From: Diacronema lutheri
Lineage: Eukaryota > Haptophyta > Pavlovophyceae > Pavlovales > Pavlovaceae
Direction: 5' to 3'
Length of the DNA: 64,000 nt
NCBI GenBank assembly: GCA_019448385.1
Contig: JAGTXO010000041.1
Span: 248,001 to 312,000, forward strand
Under the pieces are notes generated by a model. It did no database searches and was not told where the DNA came from. It saw only the letters and a program-made list of their open reading frames with translations. Positions 1 to 9,509 of the stretch are shown here, piece by piece. A program made the position numbers and the translations under genes. Each line of letters begins with the position of its first letter. Positions within the stretch are counted from its first letter, which is position 1.

Positions 1-1602
1 GCGGGGCGGGGTGGGACGCGGCGCGGTCGGCGGGCGGCGGCGGTTGCGGCGGTGGCGGTGGCGGCGACGGCGCAACGGCAGGGAGCGCGCCTCACAAGCG
101 AGACGCGCCTAAGCTGCGCGCCGGTGACGTGCACAATGTTGAGGGGCTGGAAGGGGTTTGAAACGGCCTCCGAGTAGTAGCAGAGCAGCTCCGTATCGTA
201 GAGGCACAAATAGCGCGAGCGCCAGCACACGCGCCGGCTCGACTGTTTGAGCAGGTAGCCCTGCTTGGTCGAGATGCGCTCGAGCAGCACATTCGAATCC
301 GTACGCGCGATCGGGCCGGGCTCGTCGGGCCCGCCGTCGGACCTCGAGCGCGCGGCGTCGATGAAGTGGCAGAACGCGGCGCTGCAGCAGATCGCCTCGC
401 ACGTGAGGCATGCGCGCACATACCGCTCGAGCGCGAGCCGCCGCTCGGCGATGAAAGCCGCGTCCAAGTTGCCAAAGGTGCGCTTGGGCGGGAGCAGCCT
501 TCCCGCCGTGTACACGCCGCGGCTGCCAAACTCGCGGCGCAGCATCTGGTCGAGCAACCTGAAATGCGTGTACCGGCGCGAGGAGCGCAACGTCATCTGA
601 GCACCGCGCACCTCAATCAGCGTCTGCAGCTCGTACGCCACGTAGTCGCGCCCCGCCTTGTCGTCGCGCCGCGTGCTCGTCTCGGGGATGGCCGCGCTGA
701 TGAAGTCGATCGCGCGACGGCCGTGCGAACCGCCGCCGCCGCCGCCACCGCCGCCGTGCGCGAGCTGCGCCGCGTCGCCGAGCGCGCCGGCCGCGCCTCG
801 CGCCGCTGGCGCGCGGCGGTGGCTGTGCGGCGTCCTCGGCTTGTACAGCACCGACGTGACGAACTACCGACGCGCGGGGGGCGGTGGCGCGTGCATGTGC
901 GAGGGCGGGGGCGCGGGCGGGAGGGAGGGGGGTGGGGGCGGGGCTGGGTGGGCGGGCCGGCGTCATGCGCGCGCGCGCGCGGCGCGCGGACGGAATTGGC
1001 GGACGGACGCGCGAGCGCTCTCGCGCAAAAGGGCAGCGCACCGCTTCCCGGAATCGTGTGCACATCGAGAAGACGACCACCGCCGTCGCTGCGCCGGCCC
1101 TGTCGACCGGTGGGAACGGCTGGCCGCCATTGCCACTTTGCGCGACCACGGCGCCCGCGCGCGCGCTCGCGGCGCCGGCGGCCACGGCGCACGCTCCGGC
1201 GGGCGCGCGCTGCGCGCCGTTGCCAAGGCTGCCAACAGTGCCGTGCAGGAAGACGTGGTTGAGCTGCACGTGGACGGGCGGCTTGTCGCCATCGCCCGCG
1301 AGGTGCGGCAGGTTGAGGAGGAGGTGGGGCGGGAGCATCATCGAGGCGGCGTGCTGCACGAGCAAGTCCTCCTTTGGCGGCACCATCTGCGTGAACGGCG
1401 TCCTTCGCAGCTCGACGAGCGAGTACGGATCCGAGTTGACGCGCGCCTGCCTGAGGCCCTCATTGGAGGACGATGTCTCGAGCCCCGATTGCGCCGAGCC
1501 CGACGAGCCGGCGGTGGTCGAGCGCGCGGTGGACGATTTGCCGCCGTGCGCGCTCCCGCACACGGCCGCGCCGTGCGCGCCCCCCTTGCCGCCGCGCGAG
1601 CT

Positions 1603-1641
<39 letters not shown>

Positions 1642-1971
1642 CGCCGGCGGCTGACGCGCGACGGCGAAGTTGTTGATGTTGCCCAGCGCGTCGAGCACGG
1701 TCGGCGCGGACGGATCGTGCTTCCACTGGCCGTCGATGATGAACTTGTATTGGTGCGTGCCCGGCTTGAGCTCCAGCTCCTTGAGCCACGTGCCCGGCTC
1801 GTCGGCCGACTGCGCCATCGGCGTCTGCTTCCAGTCGTTGAACGTGCCGCACACGGACGCGCTGCGCGCGCCGTGGGGCCAGCGGATCGTGACGACGACG
1901 AGCGCGGGCGCGGCCGGCCGGCCGTCGCCTTCGGCCGACGCCGCCGCGCTATGCGACACGTCGTTCCCCAT
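1..1971 (-). CDS. AMPK/SNF1 beta subunit fused in frame to PX and PH domains (3' end outside window)
   Basis: The start at 1971 gives MGNDVS, a textbook N-myristoylation site (Gly2, Ser6), as on animal AMPK beta. Residues about 22-105 form a glycogen-binding CBM48 domain (CGTFNDWK, HQYKFIIDGQWKHDP, NINNF). After a Gly/Ser linker comes the C-terminal ASC domain (PPHLLLNLPHL, HVQLNHVF, then VVVFSMCTRF). Its last strand, FVTSVLYKPR, lies across an intron (donor GTGCGC after 1042, acceptor TAG before 863, both phase 0). An earlier intron near 1100-1235 is likely but its borders are unresolved. Beyond YKPR the same frame runs on with no stop and no ATG before the next domain: a short Gly linker, a PX domain at about 705-300 (ELQTLIEV, RYTHF, LLPPKRTFGNLD, ERRLALERYV) and a PH domain from about 275 (KQGYLLKQ, RYLCLYDTELLCYYS). 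A GTGAGG donor at 95 may end this exon. AMPK beta is the scaffold and glycogen-sensing subunit of the energy-sensing kinase; PX and PH bind phosphoinositides. The fusion is seen in sequence; its function is inferred. Confidence 0.8.
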
Positions 1972-2149
1972 CCGCCCGGCCCCCGGCGCGGACCAGACAG
2001 GTGCGTGCGCTCCGGCGCGCACGCAAGCTTGACCAAAGCTGGGATTAGTCACCGCGTGGCGGGAGGCGTTCAGTGAGAACCTTTCTTTGTTTTGGTACTC
2101 GCCGACTCGAACGCTGGCCGACCGGACGAGCGGCGTCAGTCGTCACTCG

Positions 2150-3082
2150 TCACTCGGCCCAGGGCAGCTCGCCCGCGTAGATCGCGTCGGAGCAGTAAGC
2201 GAATAGCTCCTGCAGCTCGGGGCAATGCTTCGGGTAGCCCGCCATGTCGTGGAATGGGTTGCGCGCCAGCCGCTTGGCGGTCAGCCGCGCGTCGACGCAG
2301 CCGTACGGGTCGTGCGCGAAGAGCGCGGCCGAGTTGAGGTGCTCGCCGTCACGCACGGCCTGTGAGACGCCTTCCGCCGGGTCGATGCCCACGAAGGCGA
2401 ACCGCCGCTCGGGCCAGCGCAGCGCCGCGCGGTGCATCTGCGCAAACCGGCGCCGCTTGAAGCCGAACGAGACGACGGTGAGCTGGCGCGGGTACGCGCC
2501 CGTTAGCTGGCGGAAGCGGCACAGGCTGAAGAGCACATTCTCGAACGAGTCGTGCGCGTGCTCCTCGAGCAGCGCGCGCTCGCGCACGGCCGCGTGCCCG
2601 CTCCAGCCGAGGGCGTCGGCAACCTCCCAGTAGCTCTTCGCCTCGGAGCGCGGGCCGGCGCCGTGACGCGTCATCCCGCCCGAGAAGAGCAGCAGCGCGC
2701 GCGCGTCGCGCGCCGCCAGCTCGACGCCCTTTGCAATGTGCTGCACGAAGGCGCGCACCTGCCCGCTCCCGCGCTGGTACGGCTCGAGCGCCCACGCGTC
2801 GTCGCGCAGCACGCTCTCGGGCGTGAGCGCAGCGTGGGTCGTGAGCACCGCGTGCCCGCACACGACGATCAGGTGGTCCAGCTCGCCCCACGGGTTGTCG
2901 CCCGCGGGCAGCGCGTCGCGGCTGAACGGGCGGCGCGCGAGCGCGGGGACGCGGCCGAGCAGCAGCTCGCGGTACTGGAGGAGGAAGAAGACGACACCGC
3001 CGACGACAAGCTGCGTGCGGCATGTGCGCGCCTTGCCACCCCGCCCACCGTGCGCGGCGGCGCCCTCCCACGACGCGCGCAT
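2150..3082 (-). CDS. DUF218/YdcF-like membrane protein
   Basis: The ATG at 3082 opens a 310-residue single-exon protein. One hydrophobic segment (residues about 24-44, LVVGGVVFFLL) suggests a signal anchor. The rest carries the DUF218 pattern: LDHLIVVCGHAV near the start of the fold, LLLFSGGMTR in the middle, then SEAKSYWEVADALG, EEHAHDSFENVLFS and LTVVSFGFKRRRF. This matches the eukaryotic (fungal and plant) DUF218 proteins rather than bacterial SanA. Those are small single-pass proteins whose biochemical role is not firmly known. The gene is divergent from the glycosyltransferase gene at 3184, leaving about 100 bp for both promoters. The family call is confident; function is unknown. Confidence 0.8.
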   Translation of the reverse strand: MRASWEGAAAHGGRGGKARTCRTQLVVGGVVFFLLQYRELLLGRVPALARRPFSRDALPAGDNPWGELDHLIVVCGHAVLTTHAALTPESVLRDDAWALEPYQRGSGQVRAFVQHIAKGVELAARDARALLLFSGGMTRHGAGPRSEAKSYWEVADALGWSGHAAVRERALLEEHAHDSFENVLFSLCRFRQLTGAYPRQLTVVSFGFKRRRFAQMHRAALRWPERRFAFVGIDPAEGVSQAVRDGEHLNSAALFAHDPYGCVDARLTAKRLARNPFHDMAGYPKHCPELQELFAYCSDAIYAGELPWAE

Positions 3083-3183
3083 CGGCCGCCTTCAGCCCTC
3101 GGTGCGCGGCGCCATACTCGTTCTGTCGGTCAGCAGGATGGCGCCGCCCGGCGCGTAGGCCGCGAGCACCGGCCGGTGTGGCG

Positions 3184-6100
3184 ATGGCATCGTGGGTGCT
3201 CGCGCTGTGCGCCGGCGCGCCGCCCGCGCCGCGCGTGCATACCCTCTTTGCCTCCTCGTGCACGCCGCAGGGCGACTGGCAGGCCGCCGTTTTGATGCGC
3301 AGCCACGCGGATGCAGGCCAGCCCGGCGCGATCACGCGTCTGCTCGCGTGCACGCGCGCGCAGTACGAGCGGTACGCCAACGCGACGGAGCGGACGCGCA
3401 GCGTGCTGCTGGCCAACTCGCTCGTCTTCGAGCCGCGCAGCTCGACCACCGGCGACGCGTACGCCGGCGCGGACAAGCCGTGGGGCCTGCTCCGCTGGCT
3501 CGCGCACCTTCCGGCGGGCGCGGCCGCGCCCGAGTACGCGCTCGTGCTCGCCGAGGACATGGTGCTGCATACGGCGGTCACGCCGCAGGAGGTCGGCGCG
3601 CGCGAGGGTATGCCCGCCAGCGCGGCGCACCCGCTGCTCATTGGCTGCGCCGGCGGCCCGGCGCGCGCGGGCGGCGCACTCGCGCTCGCCGGGCGCTTCC
3701 TCGACGAGCGCGCGGCGGCCGGCACGGAGCGCGTGGGCGGCTTCCAACTGATCCATTTGGCCGACCTGAGGCGCGTGGTGGAGCGCTGGCTGCAGCTTAC
3801 CGAGCGCGTGCGCGCCGAGACGCATCGCTATTGGGCCGAGCCGGCGGGCGCACCGAGGCAACCGGTGGACGCCGGCGGCACGCAGCCCGGCGGCGAGCGC
3901 GCGCGCGTCGACGTGCCGACGGGCGACGGCGCGCTGCGCCGGGGCGAGCCGACGGCGCTTGCGGAGAGCTACGGCTACGCCTTCGCCGCAGCCGAGGCGG
4001 GCCTCGTGCACGTGGTGCGCTCGGGCAGCCTCCTCCTCGCCGGCTACCCACCCGAGGGCAGCCCGCTGCTCTTGCAATATGCTGCTGATTTTGAGCTGCA
4101 GCCGACGGCGGCACGCGGCACGGCGGAGCAGGACGATGGCGGCGATTCTGGCGCGAGTCCGCTCGCCGCCTTCTCCAAGCGGCTGCTCGACACTCTCGTC
4201 CTTGGCGAGGGGACGTGCGGACCGCTTCCGATTGCGTCGCCCCCGCCGCCTAAGGTGCGCCGACGGCCGCCATCGCTGCAACGCGTGCCGCGCGCGCACG
4301 CGGATGGTGTTGGGGCTCGCGCACGCGCGCGTTCCCGCGCGGTGGACCGTTGCCCTCCCACCTCGCCCGTTCACGCGCGCGCGGCCCGACGACGCGTGCA
4401 CGCGCGTGACCGTCGGCATTGCCGCTTTTCCCTTTGGGTGGCCACCACCGCGTGCTGCAGGAGCTGCTGCGCGGTGTGGCCGCGCCGTCCGAGGCGCAGA
4501 AGCTGCTCTTCGCGTACGCGACCGTGCTCGCGATCCGCGCCGGGCTGTGCGATGCCGTCGAGCGCGCCGGCTGCCCGCCGTCCGCAGGCGCCGGCGCGCA
4601 GTGCGGCGCGACGGCGCGTGGCGCGCACGCGCGCCATGCTGAGCTGCTCGCGGCGTGGCGTGCGACCAAGGCCCTCGTTGAGGGGTGCGCGGACAACGCG
4701 CCGCAGTGCGCGCGCTGGAGTGCAAAGGGCGAGTGTCTGCGCAACCCTTTTTGGATGCTGCAGGCATGCCGCCTCAGCTGTGCGGTGTGCAATGCACATG
4801 GCGGCGGTGCGGACGGCGCGGGCGAAGTGGCTGCCGCCGTCAATGGCGCGCGCGTGCCCGAGGCCGCGGCATCGGCTCCGCCGCTGCTCGCTGCCGTCGA
4901 TGCGCAGGCCGTGGCGGCGGCGCGCTCGTCGGCCGAGTTCGCGCGCGCGGCCGCGTCCGCGGAGATGAAACGGCTGCTCCGTGCACTCGTCGGGTGAGCG
5001 CGCAGCGCGCAGCGCGCAGCACGCAATGCGCGACGCGCTGCTCACTGCAAACCCAATCCCTTCCCCCTTCCTTCCGTACGTCACCCGTCGCCTTGCCTCC
5101 GCACGGGCAGCCACCCGGCCCCCGCGCGCAGCCGCGCGGCTGCACTGCCCGCGCCGAGCGCAGGCAGCCCCGCGCAGGCGGGCGCAGCGAACGAGACGGC
5201 AGGCGCGACAAACGCGACGGGCCAGCCGCGCGGCGCGCATACCCGCCGCCGGCGCCACGCGCACCGGCAAGTGAGCGCGCGTGAGCTGGCGCTCGAGCTC
5301 GCGGACGTCGATTTTGGCATCGGAGGTGCGGCCGACGGCGGCGATGGCGACGCGGGCTCAGACGCGCCAACGCAGGGCACGCAGCATGGCGACGAGGAGG
5401 CAGACGCTGCGGCCGAAGCGGACGAGCCAGCCGACGACGAGGCGCAGGCCGACGCCACATTCGGCGACGTTGAGGAGCGCGCCGCCGCGAGCGCAGGGCC
5501 CATGCCCGTCGACGCGCCCAATCGCCAGAGCGCTCGGCCGGATGCGGCGGATGGCCACGCGCCGGCGGCTGGCGCGGCGGATGCGGCGCGCGGCGACGAG
5601 AGCGTTGCGCCCACGGCAGAGCGCGCAACGCCGGACGCGGGCGGTGCGGGGAGCGCGCGCGCGCAGCTGCGAGCGGCGGAAGCTGACAACATTGACGCGG
5701 CGCGCGGGACGAGCACGAGTGCCGCCGCGCCCGCCGCTGAGGCCGCTGAGGCCGCAGCCGCCGCAGCGCCGGCCGTGGCGGATGGCGCGGCAAGCGGCGG
5801 CGGCGGCGAGCGGCCGCAGCAGGAGCTCGCGGCACCGCGCGAGCGCGGCGCGGTGGAGCACGGCGTGCAGCCGCGTTCGCTTGGCGAGCAAATCCTAGAG
5901 TCCGATGTGCCCACCGCGCAAGGGGGCGCGGGCGAGCTGGCAGGTGTCGCCTCGGCGCGCGGAGCGGAGCGGCTGCCGCTTGCCAAGCGGCTGGCCGCGC
6001 GGGCTGCGGCCGTTACACCGAGGCTCGAGCGGCTCATCAACGGCGCAGCGGGCGATGCGCAGAGCGCGTCGATCGGCGGCGGCGACGCGCGCCAGGCTGC

Positions 6101-6257
6101 GCTCGCGGTGGCCGCTGCGTGCGCGCTGCTGCTCGCCGTGTGCAAGCTAGCGCGCAGGTGGGCGGGTGCACGCCGGCCCTCAACGCGCAGGCCGGGAACG
6201 GCGCGTGGCGGCCTGCTGGGCCACGTGGCAGGGGGCGATGCGCACAAGCAGGTGTGA
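3184..6257 (+). CDS. Peptidyl-serine/hydroxyproline glycosyltransferase-like, ShKT domain, C-terminal TM
   Basis: Three exons, 3184-4254, 4461-4993 and 5111-6257, give 916 residues. Donors GTGCGC and GTGAGC, acceptors CTGCAG and GGGCAG, and phases 0 and 2 all agree. Exon 1 has the signature of plant/algal SGT1 (peptidyl-serine alpha-galactosyltransferase) and HPAT relatives: HTLFASSC, DWQAAVLMRSH, GQPGAITRLLACT, a TGDAYAGADKPWGLLRWL block, and LVLAEDMVLHTAVTP holding an E-D-M version of the nucleotide-sugar DxD region. Exon 2 ends in a six-cysteine ShKT module (CADNAPQCARWSAKGEC, NPFWM, CRLSCAVC). Exon 3 is a long acidic, Ala-rich stem followed by one membrane segment (residues about 870-892, ALAVAAACALLLAVC) and a basic tail. 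A weak signal peptide at the N terminus plus this segment makes it type I, as I recall for SGT1. The likely site is the ER or Golgi, acting on Hyp-rich glycoproteins. Acceptor specificity cannot be read from sequence. Confidence 0.75.
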
Positions 6258-6279
6258 CCAAGTCGGCGCGACTGCGCGC

Positions 6280-6906
6280 CTACGCTTTGTAGCCCGCCCA
6301 GTGGAAATACTTTGGCCGGCTGTCGAGCCGTACGTGCAACCACGAGACGCCGGAGCCCTCGGTGCTCACCCACGTCGGCGCGTCGCCGCGCGCGCGCACG
6401 GTCGTGTCGACCGCCTCCGCCACGCGCGCCCAGAACGCGCCCGCCTGCGCGTCGGACGCGCCGCGCACAAACGCGGCGATGTGCGCGTACTTCGCCAGCG
6501 CACCGGTACGCGCAGCATCCGCATCCGCGCTCGGCGCGACGAGCGTCGAGTCGCCGCCCAGGTTTGCAAACGCGACCGCGGCGCCCGTGCCGCGCGCCCC
6601 TCCTCCCACAAACGCGCGGAAAGGCGCCTCGTCGGGCACGACGCCATTGAGGTGCTCAGCGGGGAGGCAGACAAATTCAAAAGGCGCAGTGTTGCGCGTG
6701 CGCTGCGTAAGCGGCGGCGTTTCCCAGAAGAAGGCGCCGAATGGCGCGGCGGCGAGCTTGCGGCTGAACGCGAGCGCAAACGCGCGGTCCGTACGCAGCC
6801 GGTCGAGCACCTCGCCCCAGGTGAGCTGCCGAGAGCCGTCGTGTATGCGCACGCGCCATGCGCCGCCGTCGGCGAGCGCCTCGTCGCGCATCACGGCGCT
6901 GCCCAT
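6280..6906 (-). CDS. DUF6940-like protein, possibly with upstream membrane anchor
   Basis: From the ATG at 6906 the protein is 208 residues. The sequence has a run of conserved-looking blocks: WRVRIHDGSRQLTWGEVLD, PFGAFFWETPPLT, FEFVCLPAEHLNG, AVAFANLGGDSTLVAP, YAHIAAFVRGA, and the ending WVSTEGSGVSWLHVRLD then RPKYFHWAGYK. These match a bacterial family of unknown function that I recall as DUF6940. The same frame is open upstream to beyond 7400 and includes a good hydrophobic segment at about 6945-7020, but it has no ATG, and its far end overlaps the first exon of the J-domain gene. So a spliced first exon may add an anchor. It is convergent with the glycosyltransferase gene, with stops 22 bp apart. 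The function is unknown. The patchy occurrence I recall for the family may mean transfer from bacteria, which is inference. Confidence 0.6.
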   Translation of the reverse strand: MGSAVMRDEALADGGAWRVRIHDGSRQLTWGEVLDRLRTDRAFALAFSRKLAAAPFGAFFWETPPLTQRTRNTAPFEFVCLPAEHLNGVVPDEAPFRAFVGGGARGTGAAVAFANLGGDSTLVAPSADADAARTGALAKYAHIAAFVRGASDAQAGAFWARVAEAVDTTVRARGDAPTWVSTEGSGVSWLHVRLDSRPKYFHWAGYKA

Positions 6907-7270
6907 GCGCGCCGGCGCGTCGTGCGGCCCACGCGCCGCAAGGCACGGGCAGTGCCGGACGTAGAGCGCCGCCGCGCAGAGCACGGCGGCCACGCCGGCG
7001 GCGGTGCAGCGGATCACCACGGCGCGATGTGGGTCCGCCTTGTCCGCAGGCGCTCGGCCTCGAGCGCGCTCGCCGCTGAGGAGCGCGTCGCGCTCCACGG
7101 CTGGCGGCGGGCTCGGCTGCTGCGTCCGAACAATGGTGCCTGGGAGCTGGAGGAGGAGTTCGGTTTTGAGTTTGGGTTGGGTTTTGAGCGGGCTTTCACC
7201 TTTTCGGGGCAGACAAAACAATGGCGCCGGGGAGCTCAACTTGACGTCGAGTCGTACGAAAGCGCACGAG

Positions 7271-7826
7271 ATGCTGTCGCTCGCCACGCGCGCGAGGCAC
7301 TGCGTGCTCTCACCCGTGGCGCACGCACCATACCGCGCTTTGAGTTCGTGGCGCCAGCCGTTGCATGCGCTGCTCGGGGTGGAGCTGAGCGCGTCGCACG
7401 CGGACGTGCGTCGCGCGTACCTCGCGCACGCGATGCGCGTCCACCCGGACAAGGTGGCGCCTAACGACTACAAAGTGCGCGCAGCGCCGTGCTCGCGCGC
7501 ATGCGCTGTGCGCGCGCTCGCGCCCACCGCGGCTTCGGCCATCCGATCGTCCCACCCCCACCGCCGCCTGGCAGCGCGCGCACGAGCAATTCGCGGCGCT
7601 GCAGGCCGCCTGGGACAGGTACGAGCACGAGCGGCCTCGAAATTTTCGCCGCAGGCGCAAGGTGGGGGACGACGAGGACCCGACGCGCCAGCTCTACGGC
7701 GTGGGGTGCAGCTGGACGGACAATGAGGCAGAGCGGCTCGAGCGCATCAGCGTGCAGGAGCAGGCCGCGCACGGGCTCAGCTTCCGGCCGACGCTCACGC
7801 CGCGTGCGGACCGGATCAAAGAGTGA
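7271..7826 (+). CDS. Small J-domain (DnaJ-like) protein
   Basis: Two exons, 7271-7474 and 7572-7826 (donor GTGCGC after AAA, acceptor GGCAG, phase 0), encode 152 residues. The J domain starts at about residue 27 (LHALLGVELSASHADVRRAY) and has the diagnostic HPD in MRVHPDK; helix IV follows the splice joint (AHEQFAALQAAWD). A short basic segment and an unassigned C-terminal region (QLYGVGCSWTD, RISVQEQAAHGL) complete it. There is no Gly/Phe or zinc-finger region, so it is a type III (class C) J-protein. Such proteins recruit and stimulate an Hsp70. The N terminus (MLSLATRARH) is basic and free of acids and could be a mitochondrial presequence, which is inference. It is divergent from the DUF6940 gene and convergent with the F-box-like gene. 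Confidence 0.78.
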
Positions 7827-7939
7827 GCACAGATCGGTGCTCGGGCGCAACGCGGCGTGCGTCGGTGGCAAACCAGGGCAGTTGCGGCACGGGCCTGCCA
7901 GCCGCCTCAAGGCCTGCCAGCCGCCTCCGGGCCTCTGCG

Positions 7940-9262
7940 TCAGTGCGTGGCCGGCGGCGGTGGTGTACCGTTCTGGACCAAGCGCACCCATTGGGCGAGC
8001 CGCTTGAGGTCCTCGGGCGCTTCGAACAGAACGTGCGTTTGCATGCGCACGGCGCGCCCGTCCGAGCTGGCCCGCCGCTTGCTGCGTGCAGAACGCGCGT
8101 TCACCGCAGCGGCCAGCTCGGCACACTCGCTGATCGCGTTGGCAGCGGCCACCATGTCAACAGAGCGCGCGCGCAGCCGATCGGCCAGCCAGGCGCACAG
8201 CTCGGGGCTGCCGGTGTCGCCGTCGTGTGCGCGCGCCGCGCCACCGTGCTCAAGGTTGGCGAGGGCAAGGTGCGCGTGCGCGAGGGCGAGCGTGGCGAGC
8301 GTGCCCGCGCAGTTCACGCCGGGTTCCCAGACCGCGTCGGCGGCCTCAGCCACGTCGTCTGCCCAGCCCGGCTCAAACGGTGCGCCATTCGCCACGAGCG
8401 CGCGCCCAGCCATGACGAGCGCGCGCGCGCACGCGAACTCAAAGCGCCGCTTGAGGCGCAATCTCGCGCGCATCGCCATGTGCGCGCCCGTGCGCCGGAT
8501 GTTGCGCCATCGCCAGCGCGGCTGCGGCTCGCCGAGCTGCGCCCCCGCCCGATTGGACGGTGTGAATGGCACGTAGACTGAGCTGCCGCCACCCGAGAGC
8601 GCCGCGAGCAGCGCGCCGCCATCCTGTTCGCTCTCGCCAAGCTCGTCGCCACCGTCCGGCTCGTCCGGCCCGCCCGCCTGTCGTCGCCCTTCCGTCCGGT
8701 CCTCGACGCGCGCATCGCCGAGCGCGCCAAAGATGAGCTGGGATGCGCTGGTCACGTGGTCCGCAAAGAAGGAAAGGCGCGGGTCGGTGAGCAGAGCGAA
8801 ACGCGCCGCGCTGCCCGACGGCGAGCGCAGCAGCAAGCGTAGGTGCAGCTCGAGCGCGCCGAGGTCATCGCCGTGCTGCCGATTGTACAGCCCGCGCAGC
8901 ACCAGTCGCGCCTCGCCTTTGCCGCGCGAGATGATCGCTTCCACAGTGCATAGGAGCGCGCCGCGAGTCGACAGCCCATCATCGAGCCACAGCTGCAGGC
9001 GCGTGACGTCGCTCTCAAAAACAACCCCGTTGGCGTCGGCGGCGCCCTCGACATCGCATTCGGTCGCGCACAGCGGCGCCTGCATCAGCCGAACGATGCT
9101 CTGCAGCATTGGCTCGCCGCGAAGGCGCGCACTCGCCGCGCGCGCGGCGGCAGCGCGCCAGCTGCGCGCGCAACGGCAGCAGCCGGACGGCCTCAGGAGC
9201 TCGTAGAGGCTCAGCTGCTCCACCACGAGCGCGAGCACGTCTCCGTACAGAAGTGTTGACAT
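7940..9262 (-). CDS. F-box-like protein of unknown function
   Basis: The ATG at 9262 opens a 440-residue single-exon frame. The first 45 residues (LYGDVLALVVEQLSLYELL, then C-x-R-x-W) look like a degenerate F-box helix set, which would link the protein to an SCF ubiquitin ligase. No known substrate domain follows. The middle has alternating hydrophobic strands (LWLDDGLSTRGALLCTVE, GEARLVLRGLYN) and an acidic linker, and the C-terminal 180 residues are helical and Ala-rich. The upstream 247 bp hold the most AT-rich stretch nearby (9300-9420), a plausible promoter region. The F-box assignment is weak; the gene itself is well supported by length and ordinary composition. Confidence 0.5.
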   Translation of the reverse strand: MSTLLYGDVLALVVEQLSLYELLRPSGCCRCARSWRAAAARAASARLRGEPMLQSIVRLMQAPLCATECDVEGAADANGVVFESDVTRLQLWLDDGLSTRGALLCTVEAIISRGKGEARLVLRGLYNRQHGDDLGALELHLRLLLRSPSGSAARFALLTDPRLSFFADHVTSASQLIFGALGDARVEDRTEGRRQAGGPDEPDGGDELGESEQDGGALLAALSGGGSSVYVPFTPSNRAGAQLGEPQPRWRWRNIRRTGAHMAMRARLRLKRRFEFACARALVMAGRALVANGAPFEPGWADDVAEAADAVWEPGVNCAGTLATLALAHAHLALANLEHGGAARAHDGDTGSPELCAWLADRLRARSVDMVAAANAISECAELAAAVNARSARSKRRASSDGRAVRMQTHVLFEAPEDLKRLAQWVRLVQNGTPPPPATH

Positions 9263-9509
9263 CGCTCACGCCTGCCCGCGCCTTGCGAGGCCAACCAGCA
9301 GCTCGAGACCAACAAGTTTCGGTTTTAAACCTTAGAGAAAAATCGTACTTTTCGGAGGAAAAACGTGGGTCGCAGAACATCGTGTCTGTGCTTATGATTT
9401 GACGAATTAGTAAGACACGCGGGCGCGCGCCGGCCCCGCGGTGCTCCCCGAAAACCCGACGTCAGAGCGCGCAGCGCAAGTCGGCGACAGGTGCGCACTG
9501 CGCGAGCGC

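Noticed and set aside
5271-6257. A separate gene starting at 5271
   Set aside because: The only start there is GTG. The frame is joined in phase 2 to the glycosyltransferase exon by a GTGAGC/GGGCAG intron and supplies its membrane anchor.
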